Source: Ampelocalamus luodianensis (taxonomy: Eukaryota; Streptophyta; Magnoliopsida; Poales; Poaceae). From it: 64,000 nucleotides of DNA. Under the pieces are notes generated by a model, which was not told the origin of the DNA, made no database searches, and saw nothing but the letters and a program-made list of their open reading frames with translations. The translations under genes and the position numbers were made by a program. The DNA lies in NCBI GenBank assembly GCA_036346255.1, contig CM070633.1:14632001-14696000 (forward strand). The letters are read 5' to 3'. Positions 34,701-44,631 of this stretch are shown piece after piece (the first letter of the stretch is position 1; the number at the start of each line of letters is the position of its first letter).

Positions 34701-35742
34701 GTAAACTTCAGATCTACCATACCAACACCAAGAACAGAGGCATGCAAACCGTTTCCCATCAACATGGAGGAAGCATGAGCGACCTGATAAGAAGAAAACA
34801 AAGAGACATCAGTACATACGTGAATATTAGCCCCTGTGTCAATCCACCAATCGGTGGAATGACAGACCGAAAGAACAATAGGTAAATTACCATACCTAGA
34901 TGTCCTTGCTTTGGTATTGCCAATAGTCACATTCACAGACTTGGTCTGGCTACACTCATTCTTTCCGCCTTTACAGCCAGGACATTTGTTAGCCTAGTGG
35001 CCGTCCTTACCGCAAACATAACAGTCACCTTTTTCCTTATTTGGTTTCTTATTCTTCTTAAAGTTGGTGGTCTGTATGACATTGGCCTTTCCCTTGAACT
35101 TTCCGTTACCATGGTGTTGTACAACATTGGTGCTGGAATGTCCTTCGGCCACCTTAGGATGCACATCCTTCGCTCGAGCTTTCTCTTCAACATCAAGGGA
35201 CGCAATCAGATCCTCAAAGGAAATATTTTGTCTCTTGTGTTTTAGAGATGTGGCAAAATTCCTCCATGAAGAGGGTAGTTGGGCAATGATGCCACCAGCC
35301 ACAAATTTATCAGGTAACGTGCATTTGAGGTGGTCGAGTTCCCTCGTAATGAATTGTATTTCATGAGCCTACTCAACTACAGAACGGTTCTCAACCATCT
35401 TGTAGTCATGATATTGCTCAATAGTATACAACTCACTGCTAGCATCCGAGGCCGCGAACTTATGTTCGAGTGCCTCCCACGCTCCTTTGCATCTGTTATG
35501 TGCATATACACATCGCATAGAAGATCAGAAAGAACACTAAGAACGCATTCCACAAAAATTATGGTGGCTGCTTTAAATTCCTTTTCCTGTTCGGGAGAGA
35601 ATTCTCCCTCAGGTCTCCCGTAGGCAACTCAAAATATGTTTAGAGCCGTGAGCCACAAAGTGACTCTTGTCTGCCATCTTTTGAAGCTCACTCCACTTAA
35701 CTTCTCTGGTTTCATTGCCTCGGTAAAACCAGCCATTTTCAT
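31775..35742 (-). pseudogene. Copia gag-pol, broken by frameshifts and a 97-bp duplication
   Basis: Gag begins MKMAGFTEAMKPEKLS (35742 leftward) and includes SWRNFATSLKHKR. Its zinc knuckle CYVCGKDGH-x-ANKC has a stop in the middle (codon at 34994-34996). Protease WWIDTGANIHVC follows (~34840). Then WHSRLCHINFGC, the integrase core HSDLCEMNG, FMTLIDDASRY, SDHGGEYLS and VERKNRT (34290-33712), the reverse transcriptase WEVIDCPYGCKPVGCKWAFKKKL (written here only as its pattern WEVID...CKPVGCKW) at ~33150, YGLKQAPKQW and LYVDDILIF (32840-32660). RNase H has MRYLRGTM, YCDNQTVLVK and LADSFTKGLS (32311-31775). At least six frame breaks make it non-functional. Confidence 0.9.
34264..34457 (-). repeat. 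97-bp tandem duplication inside the copia pol
   Basis: The block starting GACTATAGAGAG at 34264 repeats at 34361 with ~95% identity by eye. 97 is not a multiple of three, so the duplication itself shifts the frame between protease and integrase. Confidence 0.9.
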
Positions 35743-35781
35743 CACAGAGTGCCTATCAAATTCATAATCAGGTTTTTGGAT

Positions 35782-36317
35782 TGTTAGAATATTTAGCACT
35801 TTAGTGATTACACAATTCCGCAAATAAATCATGACTACAAAAATAACATGAGTACTAAACATGTCTAGAAGATGAACTAGAACGATAAGCAATACGAACA
35901 ACAGAACACATATGTTCATATTGATAATTAGAAGTAAGTGTGGGGTACTAGATGTTACCGATGCAAAGCGAAGAGTCTCACAGAGACGAAGAAGAGGATA
36001 TCGCCGATGAAGAAGATGCCGATGTAGATAATGCAGGGAACAGGAGCAGTCACGGAGTCTCTTCCCAAAAACTTGATTCGCCCTCTCTTGTATAGGATTG
36101 CAAGGATGAAGATTCCAGAGACGTGCTCTCCCCACCACCACGCCGAGCGTAGGGACGGAGTAGCTCTGAACAGTACAACGCTCGAGGACAGTTCAACTCG
36201 CACGGATGTGTTTCGCGATGCTAGAGAGAAGACAGGTAGGGTTTTCCTTTTAAAGACCGCAGAAGGAAACTGCGCTTAGATTAGGAAACCGCAATCAGAA
36301 TTTTCAGAGATGGAAGG
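35782..36317 (-). repeat. 5' LTR, truncated (536 of ~944 bp)
   Basis: Matches 30283-30822 and then stops abruptly at GGAAGG, where the composite LTR begins. Confidence 0.85.
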
Positions 36318-36606
36318 TGTGAGACCTCAGGGTATTTAGCTTGTAATGCTTAGCCTTCCATTGACTCTAGCATCACAAACAAGATATCCCGTGCCTCGAG
36401 AAAATGTATACTTCCCAGAATTGCAGTATACACACCCTTTTACAAAACAATGCATCAATTCCATACAAGTGCATACAACCGAACTAAAGCTTTACAAGCA
36501 AAAGACATACATAATAGTTATTACAAAAGGGACTAACTGGTCACAAGACAAGCTAAAGAGCTAGAATAAACAGCGGAAGCAAAATGCCATAAGATGGCTA
36601 TAAACA
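36318..36606 (-). repeat. Inverted LTR-end arm of the composite element
   Basis: Pairs with 40457-40730 as an inverted repeat with about 80% identity by eye; shared landmarks are ATTTAGCTTGTAAT, CTCTAGCATCACAAAC and CCATAAGATGGCTATAAAC. Confidence 0.88.
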
Positions 36607-36877
36607 GGTGTTCTCAGATCCGACGGTCATAGTCTCTCTTCTCTCTTCTTCTTCCTCCTTTGGCTCCTGTACCAGCGTGCGCGCCATGGTAGGGAGTAGG
36701 AGAGAGCAGTGCCCTGTCCCCTCGCACGTCAACGGCTCTTCGCATTAAATGTGCCCCATGCTTTCGGCTCTCATGTCCTAATCTTCACTTGCCCCCATCA
36801 TTTCGTTGGTCCATGGCAACTCCATGAACCGAGCTCACCTTAGGGCTTTCATTTTTGCCAAACCCTAATCCTCCCTC

Positions 36878-36885
36878 TATATAAA
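36878..36885 (+). promoter_or_regulatory. TATA box of the plus-oriented LTR
   Basis: TATATAAA lies in CCTCCCTC...GCCCCCC context, followed by an untranslated leader-like pyrimidine-rich stretch, as in other LTRs here (TATAAA at 11237 and TATAAAA at 51028). Confidence 0.6.
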
Positions 36886-37639
36886 GCCCCCCAAGACCCC
36901 TCCTGGTGTTACTTTACACCACCCCTAGCTTCTTCTTTGTTTTTGGAACTCAACACCGCTGAAATTCTCAAATCACCATTGGAGGCCGTGGAGCTCTATT
37001 GTGAAATTGGGTGCTCCAGTGGTTCATCTTCAAATATTTTTGCACCCTTTCGAGCTCCTTACTCTCCTATGCATTTCCCTTAACTTAATTTGGTTTGACA
37101 TTCTCAGGAATTGTCAAATTTGGGGTTTGTTCAAATTCGGCTGAAATCGCCCCCTTTCTTCCTCAGTCCCGGTAAGTGGTTCTTTTGGCAATTAATTGCT
37201 CATGGACCTTCTGTGGGTCTTGATGCAGCTATTTTGATCACCTGGTGGTGTTCATTTTTGCTCAGGACCTCATTTCCACTTCATCTTCACCAACTCTGGC
37301 AGGCTTATCCTCTGTCAAAGCTTCTCTGGCCATCTTTGGGGCTCTCTTTGGTCAAGGTAGCTTCTTATTAGTCCTTAGATGCTGTGGCACCCGCTTCTTT
37401 GGACAATGCGGAGTTTTTTTGTGCATTTTCGCTTTCGGCCATTTTGGTCACTCTTGCCTTTTTCCGGCTCGTCGGCGTTCTAGGCCGCCGTCGCCGTCGA
37501 GGTTATCACCATCGGGACCGCAAGACTATTGCGAACCCATTTTGGTATTTTGTGGGCGCCGCTGTGGCTGAAGCCGCCGGCGACGAGCCCCTCTTTCTCG
37601 TTCGGTCTTTTCCGGACGAGAACTTCTCCTCTGCTGTTG

Positions 37640-37995
37640 TCGTTAGGACACCATTAATGACTAATCATTGCTAATCATGGGTTAGTAATAAATGGTTGTC
37701 TTAATATTGATTGCGGGTCACTTCCATGTGGGCCCAACCCCTTAAACTCTCTCTCCCGCACTGTGCGTCAGCGTCTCGGACATCATTAATGTTAATCATT
37801 GTTTAGCATTAATGGCTGTCTTAAATCGTTTAGTGTCGCTGCCATGTGGGCCCCCAGCCACTTAAACCCTCTCTGTGCGAAAACATTAGGACATAATTAA
37901 TGCTAATCATCACTAATCATCGGGTTTAGCATTTATTAGTTGTCCTAATGCGCCCTCTGTCTCACTAACATGTGGGCCCATGCACTTAAACCTCC
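37640..37995 (+). repeat. Three tandem ~120-bp repeats in the LTR
   Basis: Units share CATTAATG(N)TAATCAT, then TTAGCATTAATGG-like, ATGTGGGCCC and CACTTAAAC. ATGTGGGCCC occurs at 37726, 37844 and 37970, giving periods of 118 and 126. The related reversed LTR has a two-copy version around 58860-59040. Confidence 0.85.
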
Positions 37996-40900
37996 CCCGC
38001 GCTTAAAATCCACATGTGTAGTTTGTGCTAATAGTGGACCGTCGATCTTGTGATCAACGGCCCAGATCTATGGGACTTTCGGGCCCCCGAATGTCCCAAT
38101 CACTCGGGGCCGTCCATCTTTAGATCTGTGGCTGAGATGCGTGTGCTGTTCGGGTCCCCTCGAAGAGCTCCGCGCTCTGAGCCGCTCATCTCCAGATCTA
38201 CGGCCGTGGTTGTTCGCGGCAATCGCGTCGCCCGAACGGCCCATTTCGCGTGGACCGTTGGATCTAGATCCAACGGTATACCCCCGTAGGATTGCGCGCG
38301 TGCGCTATTCTCCGTGAGCGTGGGCCGTTAGATTTTGCATCAAGGGCCCACGTTCGTCCACGTCGATTTATTTCTGATAAGTTTGATTATATTTCGGTAA
38401 TCATTTATTTATCAACTGAAAATTATATTAAACTTTGAAAACTCATAACTAATTCATTTTAAATCCTTTTTAGATGATTCCAGTGGGGTTAAATTCATGT
38501 TTGACTAAGGTTTAATATAAAAATGCTTTTAGACATTATTCCGTGCAACAAAATTTTGTAAATAATATTAACTGGATTTCAGCCATTTTAGGATATACCA
38601 GAAATGGTTTTAAAACTTGTAAAATGCATATCTTTTTCTGTATAACTCTAAAATGTGCAAACTCAATCTTGTTAATTTCCTCTGTTAGCATCCTTCATTA
38701 TGAAATAGGTTTTGATCATGATTTCATTTCTGAAAAGTAACATGTGCTAGTTTTATAACTTAAAAAAATCATAAGTAAATCATTATAACCCCAAATTTAG
38801 TAAACCCAACTTTGCTATTCTTAGTATATCAGTATCTACCTAGCATAAAAATTTCAGACCTTAGATCATTCTGGAAATTTTCTCTATGAACAATATCAAT
38901 AATTAATTTAGTTGATTTAGCAGGCTGAGAGAATTTGTGTTAGCCATAACGTTTTCATACTTAGTCCAAATGATCCGATTCTTGTTTCTAAATTCATTTA
39001 AAATCATAACCTTGCTTCTGTATGAATTTCATAAGATTTAGGTGACTTTTTCTGTTGAGTTTTATTTGGTGTTCTTCGTTCTTATTGGTTTATCGCCTTT
39101 TCACGTTTGGTTCCGAAGACATTATTAACATTGAATCTGATCCTCAGCAACCAGACCCTGCCCTACAGTAAGGCAAGCAGATGTAGCATTCATTTGATCA
39201 TATTGATCCTACTATTTTCAAATTCTAATATGTTGTTTGCAAATTCTACGTATGCATTGCTATCTTGTTTTAAACTATTGTCGATGAGTTAACCCATTAG
39301 GTGCATTATCAGTAGGCAAATGTTTATCCTTTACTACTGAGCTTAGGGTTATTTACTGTGAGTTTGGGTTTGTTGGATGAACCCTTGTCACTTAGTAGAT
39401 TTTCGAGTATATCGCTTAGCCATGCTTAGGTATCAGTAGAAATGGATGGTTATCGACTTGTCGATAACCTTGATCACGTAAAACTTACTATGATCTTTAT
39501 GTTGCAGCCTTTGTGCTGTGTTTACTTGTGAAAACTAAAAACTAAAAACTGAAAACAAATGATTTGGACTTGGGCACAACGGTATGTTGGTGTGCTTTTG
39601 GGTGTGTCTGGAATGGTGCCCGAGTCAGCAAGGACCGAATACTTGCGCCATTGATCCAAGCTTTATTGCGTGCTAACCACACTAGGGGCATATGGAACCC
39701 CTCTTGGCTAAGTACTTTGGGAGGTATTAGTTAGGGTCCGCTGGTGAGTAAAACTGTTTTTATAGAGCAAGAGCTCCCGTAGTTGCTTCGGCTGGGCCGG
39801 TGTCTCCTACTCTCTGGGTTGTGCGGCTCTTAACTAGCATCATTCATTGGAAATATCTCGTAAGATTTAGCCGTGCCGGCATACCAAAGGTAGTGTGCTA
39901 AATAGCTTGGCGAAAAGCGGTCTGATGTGTGGGTATATTGGTACACCCCTGCAGGGTTAAAACTATTCGAATAGCCTCGTCCTAGGTTATGGACATGCTT
40001 GGTTATTTCCCGCAAGCATTAGACTACAACCTTTTAAATTAAAACTTGATGGGTGGTACGAATCGAATTCGTGCTATGTTGGGGTGGCTATTGGGATAGT
40101 CACCTCCAGGTTGTTACTTATGTTATTATGGTTACCTCGCTTTTATTTCAATGCTAAAAAACAGATTTTGCAACTTGCCTTCAATCTATTACATTATTGC
40201 AAATGAAACTTGCTTTATGCGTCCAAATAATCATATAACCATTTCCTTTGGATTTAGCTCTCATGTTGCTATGTATAGACTTGTTACTCGTAAGTCTTGC
40301 GAGTACAATATTGTACTCATCTGCACTGCTTGTTGTGTGCAGAGGATGAGGGTGAGCCCCAAGGGCCTTACTTTTGTGAAATGTGCGGCTTTTGGGACGA
40401 CTAGCTCGGCGGTCCGGTTGGTTGCCTTGTGGGTTAAGGCACACTGATTTGCTTTTGTTTATAGCCATCTTATGGCACTTTTGCTTCCGCTGTTACTGTC
40501 TTTTTAATCTCATTTGGCCGGTCGGCCCACTCTGTAATAACTTATATTATGTATGTCTTTTGATAGACTTGTTATAATGTGATGTATGGATTTGATGCAT
40601 GATTTTGTAATGATGTATATGTGCTACAATTCTGGGAAGTACATGCCCATCGAGACACGGTGTATTTTGTTTGTGATGCTAGAGCCAATGGAAGGCGAAG
40701 TATTACAAGCTAAATAACCCGGGTCTCACAAATTCCCCTTTTGTTAGTAGTGTTCTTGCTATAGGCATTGCCATGTTAGCATGCGCATGCGCGCGTGCAT
40801 ACACACATATATAGGAAAATGGTATATATGAGATATGTGTACTTGAGTTTACGATCAGGCCATTCGTAGTTGCAAATATGCTGCTTTTATATCGATTATT

Positions 40901-41485
40901 GTTTAGGAATTAAAATATTCGCAAAAGTGTACATATTTGTAACAACCATGGTGAAGGTCAAACTCAAGACAAATCAAAGCTAAATGAGGTTTCGAATTTT
41001 TGTTTGATGTTATTTTCAAGTATACTATTTTTCGTCGCACGACACAGACAGACGTCGTCACATTTTTTTGTATTTTGTAATCATCCATGATTTTCGTTTG
41101 GCTCGATCCGGCGCACAAAGCCACTTGTGCAATGCATCCTCAGGAATACACCTTCCTCTTTTAAAGGCACACATGTCATTTAAAAGTACGTTCCTATCTG
41201 GGTTGCGCATTCCAGATGAACGTGCCATCCTCTGCAAATTTGCATTTACATCCGTGTATGATTTAAAGAAACATCTGTTCTCGAAAACTTATCAGCAATG
41301 CCTGTGCCCTCGTAAGAGTACGCAATTTTCCTATAGGAGGCAAAACTATTTCGTTTTGGTAGACAATTTTTTTATATTAATACTAGTTTTAAAAGAAAAC
41401 TACTTCCGGTGACCTCAATCCTCATTGACTGCCTCTAGAAGGGCACACTTCCATGCAGAAAGAGCATTCTGGTTAAATAAATTAT

Positions 41486-42155
41486 TTCCATTTTTCAAAA
41501 ATGGTTTCAGAAAGAACTTTAAGACTCCAGCCAAGCCACTTTTTGCAAAAATACCACTGGGATTTTCAGATTTTATAAAAATAACCATAAACCAATTTTC
41601 CTAAATATTTATTTTAACAAACACGTCCATGCCTTTTGAAATTCAGATTTGCAATGTAAGTAAAAATGCCAAGGTATTCATTGTAGTTTCTGTATTTAGC
41701 CTCTAAGTTTCAAAGTTTAACCAAAATACCATGGTTGCAGAAAGACTAAAATACCCTTTTATCCAAGTGTCCATCCACTTGTGACCACTCCATGCTTTCG
41801 ACCAAAAATCAGATTATCACCGCCCAAAAAAACTGTCTAGTTTCTCTAATAGCACAGTGTAAATATTTGGTAATACATTTTAATTGGGCTAGGGTCAAGA
41901 TTTATATGGAGGATCCTGAATTATATGAGTTAATAGACAAGAATTATCCTTCTCAGAGCGATATTGCATAGTAGTGGCGACAATATTACGAGCAACAGGG
42001 ATGGATAGATAGATATATGCTGGCAGCCTGGGCATAACACAAGGCTGATACCGATCCCTGTGTACGTTTGAAACTTATGTATTGATATACATCGCATAGT
42101 TCAGTTGGCTAATTTACTTCAACTTCCTCCTTGTGCTTTCTTCTCTGATTGTCAG
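41486..42155. other. AT-rich intergenic sequence
   Basis: I see no gene, terminal repeat or recognised transposon here. A TAGATAGATAGATATAT microsatellite-like tract lies near 42003-42020. Confidence 0.5.
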
Positions 42156-42432
42156 GTATTCATACAAGCAGTTGGTCAATTAGGCCAACTATCCTTCAGA
42201 TCAAGGAGAAGACGGCCTCAGTGTACACCTCGGCTATGTGCCGAGAAATACGAATCAAGATGCTGACAAATTAGCAAAGCAAGCTTCCGCGTCTAAGAAT
42301 CAAAGAGGCTTGGTTTCCTGTCAAAACCCAAATCATATGGGTTACTGCCTGGTTCTTAAAACTTTGTGTAATGAACCTATGTTCATGAACTCATGCGGGG
42401 CCTTTTACCTTAAAATTTTTTCTGTATTTTAA
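42156..42432 (+). pseudogene. RNase H-like C-terminal exon, broken
   Basis: After an acceptor-like TTGTCAG, the frame reads YSYKQLVN, a stop, then ANYPSDQGEDGLSVHLGY and VPRNTNQDADKLAKQASASK. The VPRxxNxxADxLAKxA pattern is the end of RNase H-type I (RVT_3-like) domains in plants, where the conserved Asp helps bind metal. The in-frame TAG probably came from CAG. Intron-like flanks suggest a host gene remnant rather than a retroelement, but only this exon is visible. Confidence 0.4.
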
Positions 42433-42446
42433 GAGTTGTCTACTTA

Positions 42447-42735
42447 TGGTTATCGTAATCAGGGAAAACTATATTGTTTTGGAAATTTTATCGGACCCCA
42501 CCGATAGAACCGGTTACCGGATATTTTGGCAAAATTTCGAATGAAAATTTTGCATTTTTCAGATGTAAAGACGAAATTTAAATAAATTTTGAATTAAAAT
42601 TTGAATTTGGATAAAATGAGATAAATCCGATTTTTTTTTGCCCGGTATGAAATTTTATTGGAACTCACCGATAACGCCAGTAACTGCCAGTTACCGGCGA
42701 AATTTCGCCGATAGAGTTTTTCATAATCGTAACCA
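42447..42735. mobile_element. Possible MITE with imperfect inverted ends
   Basis: TGGTTATCGTAATC at the left and its approximate inverse at the right (CATAATCGTAACCA) bracket ~290 bp with internal complementary blocks around CCGATAGAACCGG and GTTACCGGCG. No clear target duplication was found. Confidence 0.4.
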
Positions 42736-42739
42736 GGGA

Positions 42740-43269
42740 GCTAGTTATATACATCAAATAAATAAAAGCAGCAACCTTTAATATATTTTTTTTTGTACAT
42801 TAAAATAACAGCAGCCCTACTACTTATACTAATAGATACTACATTAATTGATACTTTATAAAAGATATGTTGATACATATCTTTTTGTAGAGTATGAGAA
42901 TTGATGCACATATCTTTGTGAAATAACAATTAATGTAATACCTATACAAGGAGCCTTTTATTTATGGGAGAATTGATCATTTGCCACACCTTATTTGCGC
43001 CTTTGTTTATTTGGGATTAAGTACAAGGTAATAGCTCAAATATCACATCTTTCATTCGCCACTTGATCATTTGCCATTTTGGACAAATTTGCCCCTACCT
43101 TCTTCTTCCTCTTCTTACTTCTTCCGGCCATGGCCGACCCGGCACCTCTGCCATGGACGCCGCTCCCTGCAACGCGATGGCGTCGCTGAGGGACTCCTCG
43201 TATAGGAAGCACGATAGCGGTAGCGGCTAATCGGCGCGGAAGGGGGCAAAGGCGGCATCGCAGTCGTCG
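42740..43269. other. Intergenic sequence without recognised genes
   Basis: Positions 42740-43080 are AT-rich. Positions 43120-43269 are GC-rich, with an ATG (43131) whose frame does not continue. The segment ends at the TGTAACATCCC start of an LTR. Confidence 0.5.
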
Positions 43270-44378
43270 TGTAACATCCCAAAATTCACCTTTTGGGAAT
43301 ACATAGTATAATTGAAAGGGGAAAGTAAGTTTGAGATTATATGTATGAAAGATTTGTTATGCATGATTTATAAACTTTGCATAAAGCAAATAATGAAATT
43401 CAAACAAACAAGAACTTGTAAGAATTTTAGAAAAAATAGAATGAAAATAAGTGAGAGAATAAATTTAGGCATATTTTCTTATGGACGAATTTATTGGGCA
43501 CCTTTTTGGAAAATTCATGTAAAGCAATAATGGATTTCATGAAAAATAGAAACTCGTAAGATTTTTCGAGAAAATCACAGATAAGATAAAGTTCTAAAAA
43601 TTTTACATAAGAAACTATACCAAGTCAGGAGCCCTCACAAGCATTTTCAGAAAATTTGACTTTGTTTGCTTGGTACAAAAATTCAGTAAAACTCTCAGCC
43701 ACCTAAACCCAAAACCCTGATTCATTTCCACTCTCTCCTCTCGCTGATGTGTGGGACCCACATGCCAGAACCTTTCTTCCACCTTCGCTCGCCCTCGCCA
43801 GCGCACGCTCAAGCAAGCTCTGCCCCGCTCGCCCACCATTTTCGCCCCAACCGCCCCCATCACCTCCGCCAGCTCCCGCCCATGCTATCTACCTCATTCA
43901 TGGCCACTATCTCTTGCACTGGCGAAGAGACTAGAGCAGCCTCCATGAGATACTTGTGCTGCCGCTGGCATCTCATCATTCATCCCGCGAAATTAACCCA
44001 CCTACTTAAGCTCCAACGTGCACAACTTCTTCCACAACTCGCCCCCGTTCCATTTCGCGCTAGCCCGAGCCTCACATCTCCTTGGTTTCGCAAGAATGCG
44101 TGCATCGTTATCGACGCCAGTGAGCACGCCTCCACCTCGTTCCTGCTCTGGTGAGCTTTGTCAACCGCGACACTTGTGTCATCGTGATCCTCCTCGTACC
44201 TCACCCACTCCTTCTCTATGTTTAATGCAGCTCCGGAGCCCCGTAGCCCGATTTCAATCATCTTCGTTCTCGGCTCTAGTGTGCACTCAAGCTCACCACC
44301 TAATTCTAGTCTCTCGGGTGAGTTCAAGCTTAAGCCAACTGCGTCATCACCTGTTCCATACCTTACTGACGGTTTACC
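43270..44378 (+). mobile_element. Plus-oriented gypsy LTR 5' fragment
   Basis: It begins TGTAACATCCCAAAATTC, the standard start of the gypsy LTRs here, and runs through AT-rich then GC-rich promoter-like sequence (…GTGTGGGACCCACATG…). It stops at 44378, where an oppositely oriented LTR end begins. No matching 3' half is present. Confidence 0.65.
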
Positions 44379-44631
44379 TGTCGAACCCCAGGCATTGAAT
44401 ACCCGAAACCCTCGTGTGTGTACCGTACTAGTCCCATGATCAGTTGCTAGTACACACATCTCCAACATTGATATCACATCCATACATTCACATGTACAAA
44501 GTAAAGTAAAAGTGGTACTTAACTTAAGTGGTTACAATAATTACATCATAGGCCGACCGACCAAATAAAAACATGTATTAACAAAGTAGGAAAAGTAGCA
44601 GTGGAAGTAGAAGAAATGAAAGTACATAATT
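44379..44631 (-). repeat. Minus-oriented gypsy LTR 3'-end fragment (253 bp)
   Basis: Starts TGTCGAACCCCAGG and aligns with the first ~250 bp of the adjoining LTR (44632 onward: TGTCGGACCCCTGGG). It is a second, truncated copy of the same LTR end in the same orientation. Confidence 0.8.

Larger units (their letters stand above)
30283..36317 (-). mobile_element. Minus-strand copia retrotransposon with truncated 5' LTR
   Basis: In minus orientation: a truncated 5' LTR (36317-35782), gag starting 40 bp inside, pol, polypurine tract, and a full 3' LTR (31226-30283). It entered unit B at the point matching ~8021 of unit A. The outer part of the 5' LTR is replaced by the composite LTR at 36318, so no target duplication can be checked. 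No standard tRNA-Met primer site is seen next to the 5' LTR; the sequence there (minus) is ATCCAAAAACCTG. The copia relic in unit A (8820-9819) is the same family. Confidence 0.88.
36318..40730 (+). mobile_element. Composite gypsy LTR with inverted 3' ends
   Basis: The right end (…GGTCTCACA at 40730) is the 3' end of a plus-oriented gypsy LTR. The left end (TGTGAGACC… from 36318) is the same LTR end inverted, matching for about 280 bp (36318-36606 against 40457-40730). Between them lies a plus-oriented LTR body with a TATA box, three ~120-bp repeats (37640-37995), the two-palindrome module (39947-39974) and the stem-loop (40301-40318). The expected LTR start TGTAACA is absent. There is no target duplication (GAAGG against AATTC). 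It is the same family as 55625-60740. Confidence 0.8.
10672..41485 (+). repeat. Direct-repeat unit B, expanded by transposons
   Basis: This is the second copy of unit A, broken by insertions at 10723-13879, 14300-29459, 30283-36317 and 36318-40730. The residual host pieces sum to about 2.03 kb. Substitutions and small indels against unit A are frequent (roughly a tenth of positions by eye). Confidence 0.85.

Noticed and set aside
36318..40730. Mutator-like DNA transposon with ~280-bp terminal inverted repeats
   Set aside because: The ends are gypsy LTR 3' termini, no 9-bp duplication is present, and no transposase is seen. An inverted LTR composite explains it better.
43747..44483. Overlapping frames of 126-167 codons on both strands
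   Set aside because: They overlap an LTR fragment and a junction of two LTR pieces, and the translations show no family pattern.
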